From the NCBI RefSeq assembly GCF_025231485.1, contig NZ_CP104003.1, positions 2,356,001 through 2,420,000 on the forward strand: a stretch of DNA of 64,000 bases, written 5' to 3'. Source of the DNA: Salinirubellus salinus (lineage in GTDB: Archaea > Halobacteriota > Halobacteria > Halobacteriales > Haloarculaceae). This document shows, piece by piece, positions 7,901-16,455 of this stretch; within the stretch, counting starts at the first letter, position 1, and the number at the start of each line of letters is the position of its first letter. The notes beneath the pieces are model-generated. The model had not been told where the DNA came from. It was given only the letters and a program-made list of their open reading frames with translations, and searched no databases. The translations under genes and the position numbers were made by a program.

Positions 7901-7925
7901 CGGTGGACCGTGTGGGCGTCCACCG
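7901..7925. promoter_or_regulatory. Inverted repeat between two divergent regulator genes
   Basis: CGGTGGAC, 9 bases, GTCCACCG: perfect 8-bp arms, 48-72 bases upstream of the small winged-helix gene. A second repeat, CTCGTC-GATA-GACGAG, lies at 7984-7999. Both are candidate operators for the flanking DNA-binding proteins. Confidence 0.45.
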
Positions 7926-8073
7926 TGGTGGTTGCCCCCTGCTAACGCGAGAGATTTCTCCGGGCGGGCGGTTCCGTCTAGCACTCGTCGATAGACGAGA
8001 CGACCGGAGGTGGTAGCCCCCGTGTGGGTGCTGTCCTCCGACTGTTCGACACCGCGGAGCCGACGGCTCGTGG

Positions 8074-8081
8074 TTTTTATA
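8074..8081 (+). promoter_or_regulatory. TATA box for the CARF-like regulator
   Basis: TTTTTATA lies 24-31 bases upstream of the ATG at 8105, in a GC-rich surround. The spacing indicates a leaderless transcript and fixes the start at 8105 rather than at the in-frame codon at 8024. Confidence 0.65.
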
Positions 8082-8104
8082 CGCCCCGGCGCGGTCGTCC
8101 ACGT

Positions 8105-9043
8105 ATGCAGACCCACATCGTCCCGGTCGGGTTCGACTACGACCGGCTCATCGCGCCGCTGGTGCGCGACCGACTCGACGTTGACCGGGTCGTCCTCCTC
8201 GAGGGAGCGGTGGGGAGCGAGGCGAACGTGGAGTACTCCCAGCGGCTCGCGGAGAAACTGGAGAACGACTTCTCGAACCTGCTGGGGGCGGAGACCGAGC
8301 GCGTGCGTGTCGAGGACGTCTACGACTACGACGCCGCGTTCGAGCAGGCCTACCGACTCATCAACAGCGAACTCGACGCCGGCGCGGACGTCTGGGTCAA
8401 CGTCAGCGCGATGCCCCGCACCGTCTCGTTCGCCTACGCCACCGCCGCCCACTCCGTGATGGTCGAGCGCGAGGGGGACCGTGACCGCATCCGGACCTAC
8501 TACACCGTCCCCGAGCGGTACCTGGAGACCGACCTCGCCGAGGAACTCCGCTCGCAGATCCGGCTGCTGGAGGACCTGCTCGCCGAGGGGCTGGACGAGG
8601 AGGCCATCCGCGAGGGGCTCCGCTCGGCCCGGTCGCTCATCGCGGAGTTCGACGAGCGCGGGACCACCATCGGTGCGAAGGAGGTGAGCGGGAGCCACGT
8701 CGTGGAGCTGCCGGTGGCGTCGTTCACCTCCGTCAAGCCGTTCGAGGAACTCGTGCTGTTCACGCTCGGCGAGTACGGCGAGTTCGAGTCGGTGAGCGAC
8801 CTCGCCGCGACGCTCGCGGAGGACCTGGACGAGGAGTACACCGACGCGTTCCGGTCGAAGGTGCTCTACAACGTCGACCGACTCGGGCCGGGCGGGAAGG
8901 GGTACATCGAGCAGGAGGAACACGGGAAGTCCTACCGGACGCGACTCTCGCGCATCGGGGAACTGTGGGTCCGGGCGCACGCCGACGCCGATACGGAGCG
9001 GGTGAGCGGGTCGGGGACCGGCGCGGAGCCGGAGGACGGCTGA
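8105..9043 (+). CDS. CARF-like sensor / winged-helix regulator (DUF6293, HFX_2341-like)
   Basis: A 312-residue protein that I match from memory to the haloarchaeal HFX_2341/DUF6293 family. The N-terminal half starts with HIVPVGFDYDRLIAPLVRD and has a later VWVNVSAMPRTVSFAYATAA segment. These are the two nucleotide-contacting loops of a Rossmann-like CARF domain, as in Csa3. A helical linker (residues about 145-190) leads to a C-terminal winged helix (ELVLFTLGEYGEFESVSDLA onward). CARF domains bind cyclic oligonucleotides or related ligands, but no CRISPR, CBASS or nuclease gene is near. Ligand and targets are therefore unknown. It has its own TATA box and may control the divergent neighbour. 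Confidence 0.75.
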   Translation: MQTHIVPVGFDYDRLIAPLVRDRLDVDRVVLLEGAVGSEANVEYSQRLAEKLENDFSNLLGAETERVRVEDVYDYDAAFEQAYRLINSELDAGADVWVNVSAMPRTVSFAYATAAHSVMVEREGDRDRIRTYYTVPERYLETDLAEELRSQIRLLEDLLAEGLDEEAIREGLRSARSLIAEFDERGTTIGAKEVSGSHVVELPVASFTSVKPFEELVLFTLGEYGEFESVSDLAATLAEDLDEEYTDAFRSKVLYNVDRLGPGGKGYIEQEEHGKSYRTRLSRIGELWVRAHADADTERVSGSGTGAEPEDG

Positions 9044-9059
9044 CGCCACCTTCGCCAGG

Positions 9060-9434
9060 TCACTTCGTGTCCGAGTCGAGGTACGTCTCGTAGGCCGACT
9101 GGAGGACCCTCGGGGAGCGGTAGTTCCGACGCTCGGCGACGAGCGTCACCACCACGAGGAACACGAGGAAGCCCGCGGCGACCGCCGGGTCGTCGGTCGG
9201 GTCGAGTCGGTCGAGCGTCCGGTGGAACCAGAACACGTCCGTCAGCGGCGAGGTCTGGTGGAATCGACGGAGCGCCTCTCGAGCGACGGGACTCACCCAG
9301 TGAACGTCGGGGACCATCGCCCACGTGCCGCTTGCCAGGACGACCGTCCGGGGGTACCTTACCGTCGGCAGGAGGGTGAGGAGCAGCGTCGCCATCGCCG
9401 CCCCGAACGCGAAGTGCGCGAGTGCCAGCGACAC
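9060..9434 (-). CDS. Small membrane protein, possibly DUF457/YdjM-like
   Basis: A 124-residue protein starting at GTG 9434. The N-terminus has HFAFGAAMATLLL and then MVPDVHWVSP. This resembles the HxxxG...PDxD arrangement of the DUF457 (YdjM) putative membrane-bound metal-dependent hydrolases, but the protein is shorter than typical members and has lost part of the motif (DVH in place of DxDH). Two or three hydrophobic segments are visible, including DPAVAAGFLVFLVVVTLVA. Catalytic activity is doubtful. It is convergent with the CARF-like gene, 16 bases apart. Confidence 0.5.
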   Translation of the reverse strand: MSLALAHFAFGAAMATLLLTLLPTVRYPRTVVLASGTWAMVPDVHWVSPVAREALRRFHQTSPLTDVFWFHRTLDRLDPTDDPAVAAGFLVFLVVVTLVAERRNYRSPRVLQSAYETYLDSDTK

Positions 9435-9494
9435 GAGGGAGGGTACGGCCGGCGGCCGCTTAGCCGTTGGCGTGAGCGGGCGACTCGACCGTCG

Positions 9495-10286
9495 TCACGT
9501 CTCCCCCGACGCCTTCACCTTCGCCACCCGCGTCGCCAACGCGAGGAAGACACACGCGACGGTGAGGGTCACCGCCGCCGCCGCCGCGACGTCGTGGGCC
9601 GGGACCGTGTGGTCGAACCCCGCCGAGAGCGACAGGAACGGCTCGGCGTTCAACAGCGTGTGGGTGTACGTGTCGAACGGGCTGACGAGGTAGTCCACCA
9701 CGTCGTTGAGGACGTACCACGCGGTGGCGACGGCGACGGCACCCACGGAGAACGAGGCGTACCGCTGGACGAGGAACGCCTCCACGACCATCGCGAGGTG
9801 CGAGGTGACGAGGAACGTGTAGAGGCCGTACTCCCAGAGGAACGCGAGAGTGTCGAGGGAGCCGCCGAGGGCCGCGAGCCCCCCGCTCGGGTACTCGACC
9901 GGGAAGGCGGTGAGGACGAACGGCGTCCACGCGCCGAGCTTGATGCAGCCGAAGAACGCGAGCGCGTGGAGCCACGGCACCCGGTCGGCGTACCCGAGCT
10001 TCCACGACGCGAGCGAGAGCGCGATGAACAGCGTCGCCAGCGGGGAGTCGGGGACGACGGGCCACGCGGCGACGGGCGTGATGGAGAACTGGAACGAGTA
10101 GAACCAGAAGCCGAAGGCGGTACCCGCGAGGTTGACGGCGACGACGAGCCACACCAGCCGGAGCCCGAGGTCCTCCAGCCAGCCGGGGAGGGGCGCGACG
10201 TACCACGGCAACCCCTCGCGCTCGGGGAGGGCGTCGGCGGGGAACCGCCGGTCGTAGAGCCGACGGAGGCGGTCCGTGGTTGACAT
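9495..10286 (-). CDS. DUF1405 membrane protein
   Basis: A 263-residue protein from ATG 10286, with about seven transmembrane segments. Recognisable DUF1405 features are the early [16 protein letters not shown] segment, the [14 protein letters not shown] motif and the following [18 protein letters not shown]1405 occurs in haloarchaea and Bacilli; its biochemical role is unknown. The start choice puts 35 polar residues ahead of the first helix. It is divergent from pdxS with a 168-base gap that contains only promoter-like sequence. Confidence 0.8.
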   Translation of the reverse strand: MSTTDRLRRLYDRRFPADALPEREGLPWYVAPLPGWLEDLGLRLVWLVVAVNLAGTAFGFWFYSFQFSITPVAAWPVVPDSPLATLFIALSLASWKLGYADRVPWLHALAFFGCIKLGAWTPFVLTAFPVEYPSGGLAALGGSLDTLAFLWEYGLYTFLVTSHLAMVVEAFLVQRYASFSVGAVAVATAWYVLNDVVDYLVSPFDTYTHTLLNAEPFLSLSAGFDHTVPAHDVAAAAAVTLTVACVFLALATRVAKVKASGET

Positions 10287-10454
10287 AGGTGTCCGTGTGA
10301 CTGGGAGTGTAATGCGGCTTGGGGTTCCGGCGTGGGAGGGACACGACCGAGGGTCGACGTGCGGCCGTCGAACCCCCCGCCGAAGACGGCAATCCGTGCG
10401 AACCAGTCCCCCGCAAAGACACGCGTTAAGTGGGTCCAATCCTACGATAGACGT

Positions 10455-11369
10455 ATGAGCGACGAAGCGGCGACCGACCTCGAGGAACTCCGTCGTGGCA
10501 CCGAACTCGTCAAGCGTGGGTTCGCCAAGATGCAGAAGGGCGGCGTCATCATGGACGTCGTGACGCGAGAGCAGGCCCGCGTCGCGGAGGACGCCGGCGC
10601 GGTGGCGGTCATGAGTCTCGAAGCGGTCCCGGCCGACATCCGCAAGCGCGGCGGCGTGGCCCGGATGGCCGACCCCGCGGCGCTCGAGGAGATCATCGAC
10701 GAGGTCTCCATCCCGGTGATGGGGAAGGCCCGCATCGGCCACACCGTCGAGGCCCAGATCCTCGAGGCGACGGGCGCCGACATGGTCGACGAGAGCGAGG
10801 TGCTCACGCCTGCGGACAACGAGTACCACATCGACAAGCGCGACTTCACGGCGCCGTTCGTCTGCGGGGCGCGGAACCTGCAGGAGGCGCTGCGGCGCAT
10901 CGAGGAGGGTGCCGCCATGATCCGCACGAAGGGCGAGGCCGGCACGGGCGACGTGAACCAGGCCGTCACCCACCAGCGCGCCATCAAGGGCGCCATCCGT
11001 CAGCTGACGGGGATGAACCACGAGGAGCGCGAGAAGTGGGCGCGCGAGCACGAGGCACCCGCGCACCTCGTCCACGAGACTGCCGAGATGGGCCGGCTCC
11101 CGGTCGTCAACTTCGCGGCTGGCGGTATCGCCACCCCCGCCGACGCCGCGCTGATGATGTACCACGGCTGTGATGGCATCTTCGTCGGGAGCGGCATCTT
11201 CGGCGCCGAGGACCCGCAGGCGATGGGCGAGGCCATCGTCGAGGCCGTCAACCACTGGGACGACCCCGAGACCCTCAAGGAGATCGCCAAGGGCATCGGC
11301 AAGGGCATGAAGGGCCAGTCCAACACCGGGATGGCCGAGGAGGACAAACTGCAGGGTCGCGGCGTCTGA
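10455..11369 (+). CDS. pdxS: Pyridoxal 5'-phosphate synthase lyase subunit PdxS
   Basis: A 304-residue protein nearly identical in plan to PdxS/SNZ. It condenses ribose 5-phosphate, glyceraldehyde 3-phosphate and ammonia (supplied by PdxT) to pyridoxal phosphate. Visible signatures are [15 protein letters not shown] (Asp34), [11 protein letters not shown] with the Schiff-base Lys91, and [11 protein letters not shown] with the second lysine and phosphate-binding loop. A phosphate-site VGSGIF follows near residue 245. The ATG at 10455 is 22-29 bases after a GCGTTAAG element, a plausible TATA box. The partner pdxT is not in this window. The gene stands alone between divergent DUF1405 and a lipase. 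Confidence 0.97.
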   Translation: MSDEAATDLEELRRGTELVKRGFAKMQKGGVIMDVVTREQARVAEDAGAVAVMSLEAVPADIRKRGGVARMADPAALEEIIDEVSIPVMGKARIGHTVEAQILEATGADMVDESEVLTPADNEYHIDKRDFTAPFVCGARNLQEALRRIEEGAAMIRTKGEAGTGDVNQAVTHQRAIKGAIRQLTGMNHEEREKWAREHEAPAHLVHETAEMGRLPVVNFAAGGIATPADAALMMYHGCDGIFVGSGIFGAEDPQAMGEAIVEAVNHWDDPETLKEIAKGIGKGMKGQSNTGMAEEDKLQGRGV

Positions 11370-11541
11370 CCGACCGCGCCCCCGACCACACGACCGAACG
11401 TTCAGTATTGCTGACCCGTCACCGAGCCGTCGAGCGCGCCGGCAGCGAGACCCCGGCTCCGCGCGAATAAACTCCTTCTCGCTGACGCGCCGTGTCGCAC
11501 GACTTAACCGGTTGTGGCCACGGGTAGCACGATAGACAGTG

Positions 11542-12249
11542 ATGGAAGTCGTCAGAAGCGCTCTCCGGGGGGTGTTCTCGCCGTTTCGGTCGCGGCCCAG
11601 CGGGACGGTGGTGGGGCGAGTCGCGGGCCCGAACCCGGACCCCGTGGTGCTGGTCCACGGCTTCCTGGACTACTACGGGACCCCGTGGTGGGCGACGATG
11701 GAGGAGTTGCTGGTGGAGGCGGGGTGGCCCGAGGAGCGGGTCCACAGCGTGACCATCAGCAAGCTCCCCGGGACGACCATCGGCTCCCCGATGTCGTACG
11801 CGGCGAAGGTACAGGAGACGCTGGAGTCGGCCCACGACGCCCACGGCCAGCCCGTCGACGTCATCGGCCACTCGATGGGCGGGCTGAAGGCCCGCTGGTG
11901 TGTCGAGCAGGGCGACGGCGAGGAGTACGTCGACGACCTCGTCACGCTCGGGACGCCGCACCAGGGCACCTACGCGGCCTACTGGGCGCTCCTGACACCC
12001 GGTGGGCGCGACATGATCCCCGGAAGCTCGTTCGTCCGGACGCTGAACGAGGGGGGACTCGCACCGTCGGTCCGGTACACGTCGGTGTGGTCGAGCGCCG
12101 ACTCGCTCGTCCTGCCCCAGTCGAACGCGAAGATTCCAGCCGAGATCGTGGACGAGGACACGGAGAACATCTACTGCGGGGCGAAGGCACACATCTCGAT
12201 GGTCCACGACGCCGAGGTGCTGGGGATGTACGCCCACCGGCTGGACTGA
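11542..12249 (+). CDS. Lipase-like alpha/beta hydrolase (triacylglycerol lipase / PGAP1-like)
   Basis: A 235-residue protein from ATG 11542 (GTG at 11539 is adjacent). The oxyanion strand VVLVHGFLDYYGTPWW and nucleophile elbow GHSMGG (Ser about residue 112) identify an esterase/lipase of the LipA/LipB type. The acid is likely Asp in WSSADSLVLP and the base His in AKAHISMVHD near the C-terminus, so the triad is complete. The segment LVTLGTPHQGT is typical of this group. No signal peptide is visible, so it acts inside the cell unless exported by another route. The substrate is unknown. A TTAACC element about 36 bases upstream may be its promoter. Confidence 0.85.
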   Translation: MEVVRSALRGVFSPFRSRPSGTVVGRVAGPNPDPVVLVHGFLDYYGTPWWATMEELLVEAGWPEERVHSVTISKLPGTTIGSPMSYAAKVQETLESAHDAHGQPVDVIGHSMGGLKARWCVEQGDGEEYVDDLVTLGTPHQGTYAAYWALLTPGGRDMIPGSSFVRTLNEGGLAPSVRYTSVWSSADSLVLPQSNAKIPAEIVDEDTENIYCGAKAHISMVHDAEVLGMYAHRLD

Positions 12250-12274
12250 TCCTTGGACGGCCGGCCCGACCCGG

Positions 12275-12661
12275 TCAGGGCCAGAACCGCTGGAGCGAGC
12301 CGACGGTCGTCGGCGAGGCGAACGGGGTGGCGTCGTGGAGCGTCGGCCGGACGTTCGCCTTCCCGTCGAGGAACCGTTCGAGGTCGGCCCGGTCGGTGTG
12401 GTCGTAGTTCGTGATGGTCCACGGCGGCCACACCGACAGGTGCTCGAACCGCGTCCCGTTCCACCGGGCGTAGACGTCGGCGGCGCCGTCCTGGGCGACC
12501 AGCGCCACCACACCGTCCGTCGCTCGCATCGTCTCGAGGAGGTCGGTCAGGTCCGCCTCGCCACCCCCGACGTGCGCCTGGAACACGTTCCTGACGGCCC
12601 GGTGGTCCGAGTGTTCGAGCAGCGTCTCCCGGAGGTCCTCGTCGCTACTGCCGGTGCTCAT
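12275..12661 (-). CDS. Uncharacterised acidic protein (128 aa)
   Basis: A 128-residue cytoplasmic protein not recognised as a named family. It starts at ATG 12661 and ends 26 bases from the lipase gene on the opposite strand. The first half is helical and acidic (DEDLRETLLEHSDHRAVRNV); the second half is beta-rich with four tryptophans (YARWNGTRFEHLSVWPPWTI). This resembles small ligand-binding or stress-induced haloarchaeal proteins, but no catalytic motif is present. The promoter has a TATA box at 12687-12693 and a short inverted repeat between it and the start, so repression by a dimeric regulator is likely. Confidence 0.55.
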   Translation of the reverse strand: MSTGSSDEDLRETLLEHSDHRAVRNVFQAHVGGGEADLTDLLETMRATDGVVALVAQDGAADVYARWNGTRFEHLSVWPPWTITNYDHTDRADLERFLDGKANVRPTLHDATPFASPTTVGSLQRFWP

Positions 12662-12667
12662 CGACCG

Positions 12668-12693
12668 TGTGTACTGTTCACACAGTCTTAAAC
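12668..12693 (-). promoter_or_regulatory. Promoter with candidate operator for the gene at 12661
   Basis: On the minus strand, GTTTAAG (12687-12693) lies 26-32 bases before the ATG at 12661. Between the two sits TGTGT-ACTGTTC-ACACA (12668-12684), with perfect 5-bp arms. A protein bound there would cover the transcription start. Confidence 0.5.
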
Positions 12694-12792
12694 GGACGGG
12701 GTCGTCGAGGACCGCCGGAGAGCGACGCGACGGCCGTGCCCGACGGCGCGGGCGGCCACCGACTTCATGCCCTCCGGGGGCGACACGTCGCT

Positions 12793-13782
12793 ATGGACAG
12801 ACGACTGCTGGCGGTCGTCCTCGCGACGCTCGCGGTGCTGGCCGGGTGTACCACCGCCCTCCCGGAAGCCACGCCGGGCGAGCCGGACGGCGGTGACGGG
12901 GGCGGAGCCACCGTCGCCCCCGGTGCCGACCTCACCCCCACGGGCGGTGGGAGCGTCACGGTGACCGTCACCCGCGTGGTCGACGGCGACACGATGAAGG
13001 TCACCTTCGAGAACGGCACGGAGGACACGGTCCGCCTGCTCGGCGTCGACACCCCGGAGGTCCACTCCGAGAACTCGCCCGACGAGTTCGAGGGCGTCCC
13101 CGAGACCGACGAGGGGAGCGAGTGTCTCCGGCGCTACGGCGAGCGTGCCTCCTCGTTCGCCAAGGAGACGCTGGAAGGCGAGACGGTGACCCTCCAGTTC
13201 GACCCGGACTCCGACCGGCGGGGCTACTACGGCCGGCTGCTCGGCTACCTCGTCGTCGACGGCCAGAACTTCAACTACCGCCTCGTCGCCGAGGGCCACG
13301 CCCGCGTCTACGACTCCTCGTTCTCGCTGCGGGACGGGTTCGACGACGCCGAGGCGAGCGCCCGGGCCGCCGGGACGGGCCTCTGGTCGTGTGCCGAGGG
13401 CGGCACCGGTCCCACCGCCACGGCCAGCGCGACACCCGACGGCGGGAGCGTCGACGGCCGACTGGCCGTCGTGGCCATCAACGCCGACGCCGAGGGGAAC
13501 GACAACGAGAACCTGAACGACGAGTACGTCACGCTCGAGAACCGCGGGACAGAGTCGCTCGACCTCTCGGGGTGGACGGTGACCGACGAGGCGGGCAAGA
13601 CCTACACGTTCGGGGACGTCACGCTCGGCGCGGGCGAACGGGTCACGCTCCACTCCGGGAGCGGCGAGGACACCGCCACGGACGTCTACTGGGGCCAGTC
13701 GAGCGCCGTCTGGAACAACGGCGGCGACACGGTGACGGTCCGGGACGCCGACGGCGAGGTGGTCGCCGAGCGGTCGTACTGA
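12793..13782 (+). CDS. Secreted thermonuclease-like lipoprotein with lamin-tail domain
   Basis: A 329-residue protein from ATG 12793. A signal peptide ends in LAVLAGC (lipobox), followed by a Gly/Thr/Pro linker. Residues about 55-210 are a staphylococcal-nuclease domain: [21 protein letters not shown] and [11 protein letters not shown] carry the equivalents of the metal-binding Asp, Arg35/Asp40/Glu43 and Arg87. The C-terminal 100 residues form a lamin-tail (LTD) beta sandwich, with [21 protein letters not shown] as its signature. The expected role is extracellular, calcium-dependent cleavage of DNA or RNA, perhaps for nutrient use. SNase-LTD fusions are known in haloarchaea and bacteria. Confidence 0.9.
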   Translation: MDRRLLAVVLATLAVLAGCTTALPEATPGEPDGGDGGGATVAPGADLTPTGGGSVTVTVTRVVDGDTMKVTFENGTEDTVRLLGVDTPEVHSENSPDEFEGVPETDEGSECLRRYGERASSFAKETLEGETVTLQFDPDSDRRGYYGRLLGYLVVDGQNFNYRLVAEGHARVYDSSFSLRDGFDDAEASARAAGTGLWSCAEGGTGPTATASATPDGGSVDGRLAVVAINADAEGNDNENLNDEYVTLENRGTESLDLSGWTVTDEAGKTYTFGDVTLGAGERVTLHSGSGEDTATDVYWGQSSAVWNNGGDTVTVRDADGEVVAERSY

Positions 13783-13820
13783 CCCCGACGCTCCGCCGGA
13801 CACCCGGCTCGTCGCACACG

Positions 13821-13838
13821 CCTGCGCGTACGCGCAGG
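13821..13838. promoter_or_regulatory. Perfect 18-bp palindrome upstream of pcn
   Basis: CCTGCGCGTACGCGCAGG reads the same on both strands. It lies 38 bases after the nuclease stop codon and 49 bases before the PCNA start, with GAGTTTTTGA (13851-13860) after it. It may be an operator for pcn, or a hairpin plus T-tract terminator for the nuclease gene. Confidence 0.55.
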
Positions 13839-13886
13839 AACGTGAAGGGGAGAGTTTTTGACGGAAGGTTTCGTAACCCGTTTTAT

Positions 13887-14630
13887 ATGTTCAAGGCCAT
13901 CGTGAGCGCCGACACGCTCGGGGCTGCCCTCGACTCCGTGAGCGTGCTGGTCGACGAGTGCAAGATCAACCTCAACGACGACGGCCTCGCCATCCGGGCC
14001 GTCGACCCGGCCAACGTCGGGATGGTCGACCTCACGCTCGACGAGTCCGCCTTCGAGTCCTACGAGACGGACGGGGGCGTCATCGGCGTCAACCTCGCCC
14101 GCCTCGAGGAGTTCGTCGGGATGGCCGACGCCGGCCAGCTCGTCCAGCTCGAGCTCGACGAGGAGACCCGCAAGCTCCACATCCAGATCGAGGGGCTGGA
14201 GGGTACCCTCGCGCTCATCGACCCCGAGTCCATCCGCAAGGAGCCGGACATCCCGGACCTCGACCTCCCGGCGACCATCGTCGTCGAGGGCAAGGACATC
14301 GACCGCGCGGTCAAGGCCGCCGACATGGTCTCCGACCACATCGCGCTCGGCGTCGACGAGACCGAGGAGACGTTCTACGTCGAGGCCGAGGGTGACACCG
14401 ACGACGTCCACCTGACGCTCGGCCGTGACGAACTCATCGACCTCGTGGCCGGCGAGGCACGCTCGCTGTTCTCGCTCGACTACCTGAAGGACATGAACAA
14501 GGCCATCCCGAAGGACGCCGAGGTCGAGATCGAACTCGGGCAGGAGTTCCCGGTGAAGATGCACTTCGACATCGCCGAGGCGCAGGGGCAGGTCACGTAC
14601 ATGCTCGCGCCGCGCATCCAGAGCGACTGA
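13887..14630 (+). CDS. pcn: DNA polymerase sliding clamp PCNA
   Basis: A 247-residue protein that is collinear with archaeal PCNA throughout. It forms a homotrimeric ring that tethers DNA polymerases, Fen1, ligase and RFC-loaded factors to DNA. Visible features are the N-terminal [20 protein letters not shown], the centre-loop helix region and [20 protein letters not shown] in the second domain. The C-terminal [10 protein letters not shown] holds the site where PIP-box partners dock. As usual for haloarchaea, it is acidic even on surfaces that are basic in other clamps. ATG 13887 gives exactly the expected length. A T-rich element at 13851-13860 and TTTTATA just before the start are candidate promoter parts. 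Confidence 0.97.
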   Translation: MFKAIVSADTLGAALDSVSVLVDECKINLNDDGLAIRAVDPANVGMVDLTLDESAFESYETDGGVIGVNLARLEEFVGMADAGQLVQLELDEETRKLHIQIEGLEGTLALIDPESIRKEPDIPDLDLPATIVVEGKDIDRAVKAADMVSDHIALGVDETEETFYVEAEGDTDDVHLTLGRDELIDLVAGEARSLFSLDYLKDMNKAIPKDAEVEIELGQEFPVKMHFDIAEAQGQVTYMLAPRIQSD

Positions 14631-14709
14631 GACGGTCGTTCACCGGACCGCTCACGAACCGCACACACCACCCCGGCCTTCTTCGACCGCCGATACCCGA
14701 CAGCCCTGC

Positions 14710-15588
14710 TCAGGTCTCGGCCGGCACCCGCGCGCCGAGGAACTCGTCGAGCAGTTCCACGAGGCGCTCGGGCTGGTCCTCCGGGACCAGCGCGTAGGCG
14801 TCCGGGACCCGCTCGAGTCGGGCGTCGGGGAACGCGGCGACCAGTCGCTCGGCGTCCGCGAGCGGGAATATCGGGTCGTCGGTCCCCCAGACGACGAGGA
14901 CGGGCCGGTCGAAGTCGGGGAACGACGCGGCCGCCTCGTTGGTGTACCGCGGGTCGACGCCGAGCAGCGCCGTCCGGAGGTCGCGTCGCACCCCCGGGTC
15001 ACGGGTGAGCGCGTCGACGTAGTCCGCGAGGACGCGGTCCTCGACGGGGTGTTTCGTCAGCAGGCGGAAGGCGAGTCGCCGAACCGTCGCCGACCGGAGT
15101 GACCGGGCGAACAGGCCGACGACGCCCGGCACCCGTGCGCCGAGCGTGAACGGCTTGGCCGCCAGCGGCGGGAAGTTGTCGTAGGCGTCGCAGTTCACCA
15201 GCACCAGTCGGGCGACCCGTTCGGGGTGCCGGGTGAGGAACACCTGACAGAGCGCGCCGCCGGTGTCGTTGCCGACGAGCGTCACCCGGTCGACGTCGAG
15301 GGCGTCGAGGAACGCCGCGAGCAGGTCCGCCAGCCCCGAGGGTGTGAGGTCGGCGTGCGCGTCCATCGCCAGTCGGTGGCCGCCGAGCGGGAGCGTCGGG
15401 ACGAGACAGCGGTGCGTCGCCGAGAGCGGGCCGGCCACGTTCCGCCACAGGTCGCCGTTCACGAACGCGCCGTGGACGAACAGGAGCGGGTCGCCCTCGC
15501 CGACGTCGTGGTACTCGAGCGTGCCCTGCGGGAGGTCGACCGTCCGTCGTTCCTCGTCCAGTCCCGTCTGTCGTGGCGACCGTGTCAT
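14710..15588 (-). CDS. Alpha/beta-fold hydrolase with Asp nucleophile
   Basis: A 292-residue protein from ATG 15588. It has the oxyanion strand LLFVHGAFVNGDLWRNV, and the nucleophile elbow is GNDTGG at 106-111. The nucleophile is therefore Asp108 and not Ser, as in haloalkane/fluoroacetate dehalogenases and epoxide hydrolases. A cap region follows (about 135-205), then VVWGTDDPIF with a likely acid. The expected catalytic His near the C-terminus is missing: the segment reads VPDAYALVPEDQPERL where GH is usual. Many relatives with this GNDTGG elbow occur in Actinobacteria. Activity is therefore uncertain. It is divergent from a FilR1-type regulator that probably controls it. Confidence 0.82.
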   Translation of the reverse strand: MTRSPRQTGLDEERRTVDLPQGTLEYHDVGEGDPLLFVHGAFVNGDLWRNVAGPLSATHRCLVPTLPLGGHRLAMDAHADLTPSGLADLLAAFLDALDVDRVTLVGNDTGGALCQVFLTRHPERVARLVLVNCDAYDNFPPLAAKPFTLGARVPGVVGLFARSLRSATVRRLAFRLLTKHPVEDRVLADYVDALTRDPGVRRDLRTALLGVDPRYTNEAAASFPDFDRPVLVVWGTDDPIFPLADAERLVAAFPDARLERVPDAYALVPEDQPERLVELLDEFLGARVPAET

Positions 15589-15633
15589 GCGTTCGAGGAG
15601 GCGTCGTACGGGCCTCAAGGCTCCGACCGGGAA

Positions 15634-15652
15634 ATTCCGGGGCGCCCGGAAT
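15634..15652. promoter_or_regulatory. 19-bp palindrome between hydrolase and FilR1-type regulator
   Basis: ATTCCGGG-GCG-CCCGGAAT has perfect 8-bp arms. It is centred in the 111-base divergent gap, about 46-64 bases from each start codon. It is a strong candidate operator for the adjacent transcription regulator, controlling both genes. Confidence 0.6.
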
Positions 15653-15699
15653 CCACCCGAGACGGTCGGATTGATGTGCCGCCGACGGGAGGGGGAGGT

Positions 15700-16449
15700 A
15701 TGGACGGGGCGGACCTCACGGAGTTGCTCCGGCTGCGACACGACGTCCTCCGGGCGCTCGTCGACCAGCCACGGCCGCGACACGAACTCGTGGACGCGCT
15801 CCCCGACTCGAAGTCGACGGTCTACAAGGGCCTCACACAGCTCGAGGAGGCCGGACTCGTCGATCGGACCGACGGGAGGTTCGCCCCGACGCTGTTCGGC
15901 GTGGTGGCGCTCGCGCGCTACGAGGCGCTGGTGGAGACGGCGGCCTACGGCGACCTGCTCGCCGACCTGCCGGGCGACGCGGTCGACCCGGCGGCGCTCG
16001 TGGGCGCGAGCGTCGTCCGGCCCGACGACTCCGACGCCGAGCGACACCTCGAGGCCGTCTGGGACCTGCTCGCGGGAGCCGACCGGGTCAGCGGTGTCGC
16101 ACCGGTCGTCTCGCCGGGCTACGTCGACCGGTTCCGGGCGATACTGGACGCCGGGCTGGACGCCGACCTCGTGTTGCCGACGGCCGTCGTCGAGACGCTC
16201 CGTCGGGACCACGCGGCGGCGCTGGCGGCCGTCACCGAGCGCGCGACCCTCTACGAGACGGCCGACCCGGTCCCGTTCGGCGTCCTCGTCACCGACGGCT
16301 CGCCGGGACAGATGGCCATCGAACTCCGCGACGGACCGCTCATCACCGGACTCGTGACGAACGAGACGCCGGCCGCGGCGGCGTGGGCGCGGGCGACGGT
16401 CGACCGGTACCGCGAGGGCGCCACCCGGGTCACCCCCGACGGGTCGTGA
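15700..16449 (+). CDS. Winged-helix transcription regulator with FilR1-type C-terminal domain
   Basis: A 249-residue protein. Residues 1-65 form an ArsR-like winged helix (LLRLRHDVLRALVDQPRP, then SKSTVYKGLTQLEEAGLVDR as recognition helix region and a short wing). Residues about 110-245 match the FilR1/DUF1724 domain, found in methanogen FilR1 and in many haloarchaeal regulators: GVAPVVSPGYVDRFRAILDAG, ETADPVPFGVLVTD and AAWARATVDRYRE. The ligand of this domain is unknown. Divergent orientation and a 19-bp palindrome in the shared gap suggest that it regulates itself and the Asp-nucleophile hydrolase. Confidence 0.85.
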   Translation: MDGADLTELLRLRHDVLRALVDQPRPRHELVDALPDSKSTVYKGLTQLEEAGLVDRTDGRFAPTLFGVVALARYEALVETAAYGDLLADLPGDAVDPAALVGASVVRPDDSDAERHLEAVWDLLAGADRVSGVAPVVSPGYVDRFRAILDAGLDADLVLPTAVVETLRRDHAAALAAVTERATLYETADPVPFGVLVTDGSPGQMAIELRDGPLITGLVTNETPAAAAWARATVDRYREGATRVTPDGS

Positions 16450-16455
16450 CCTCGC

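Noticed and set aside
8105-9043. Assignment of the CARF-like gene to a CRISPR system
   Set aside because: No repeat array, Cas protein or cyclase is found in the window. The family is widespread in haloarchaea without CRISPR.
13122-13886. In-frame upstream extension of PCNA
   Set aside because: It lies inside the nuclease gene in another frame. PCNA has its exact usual length from 13887.
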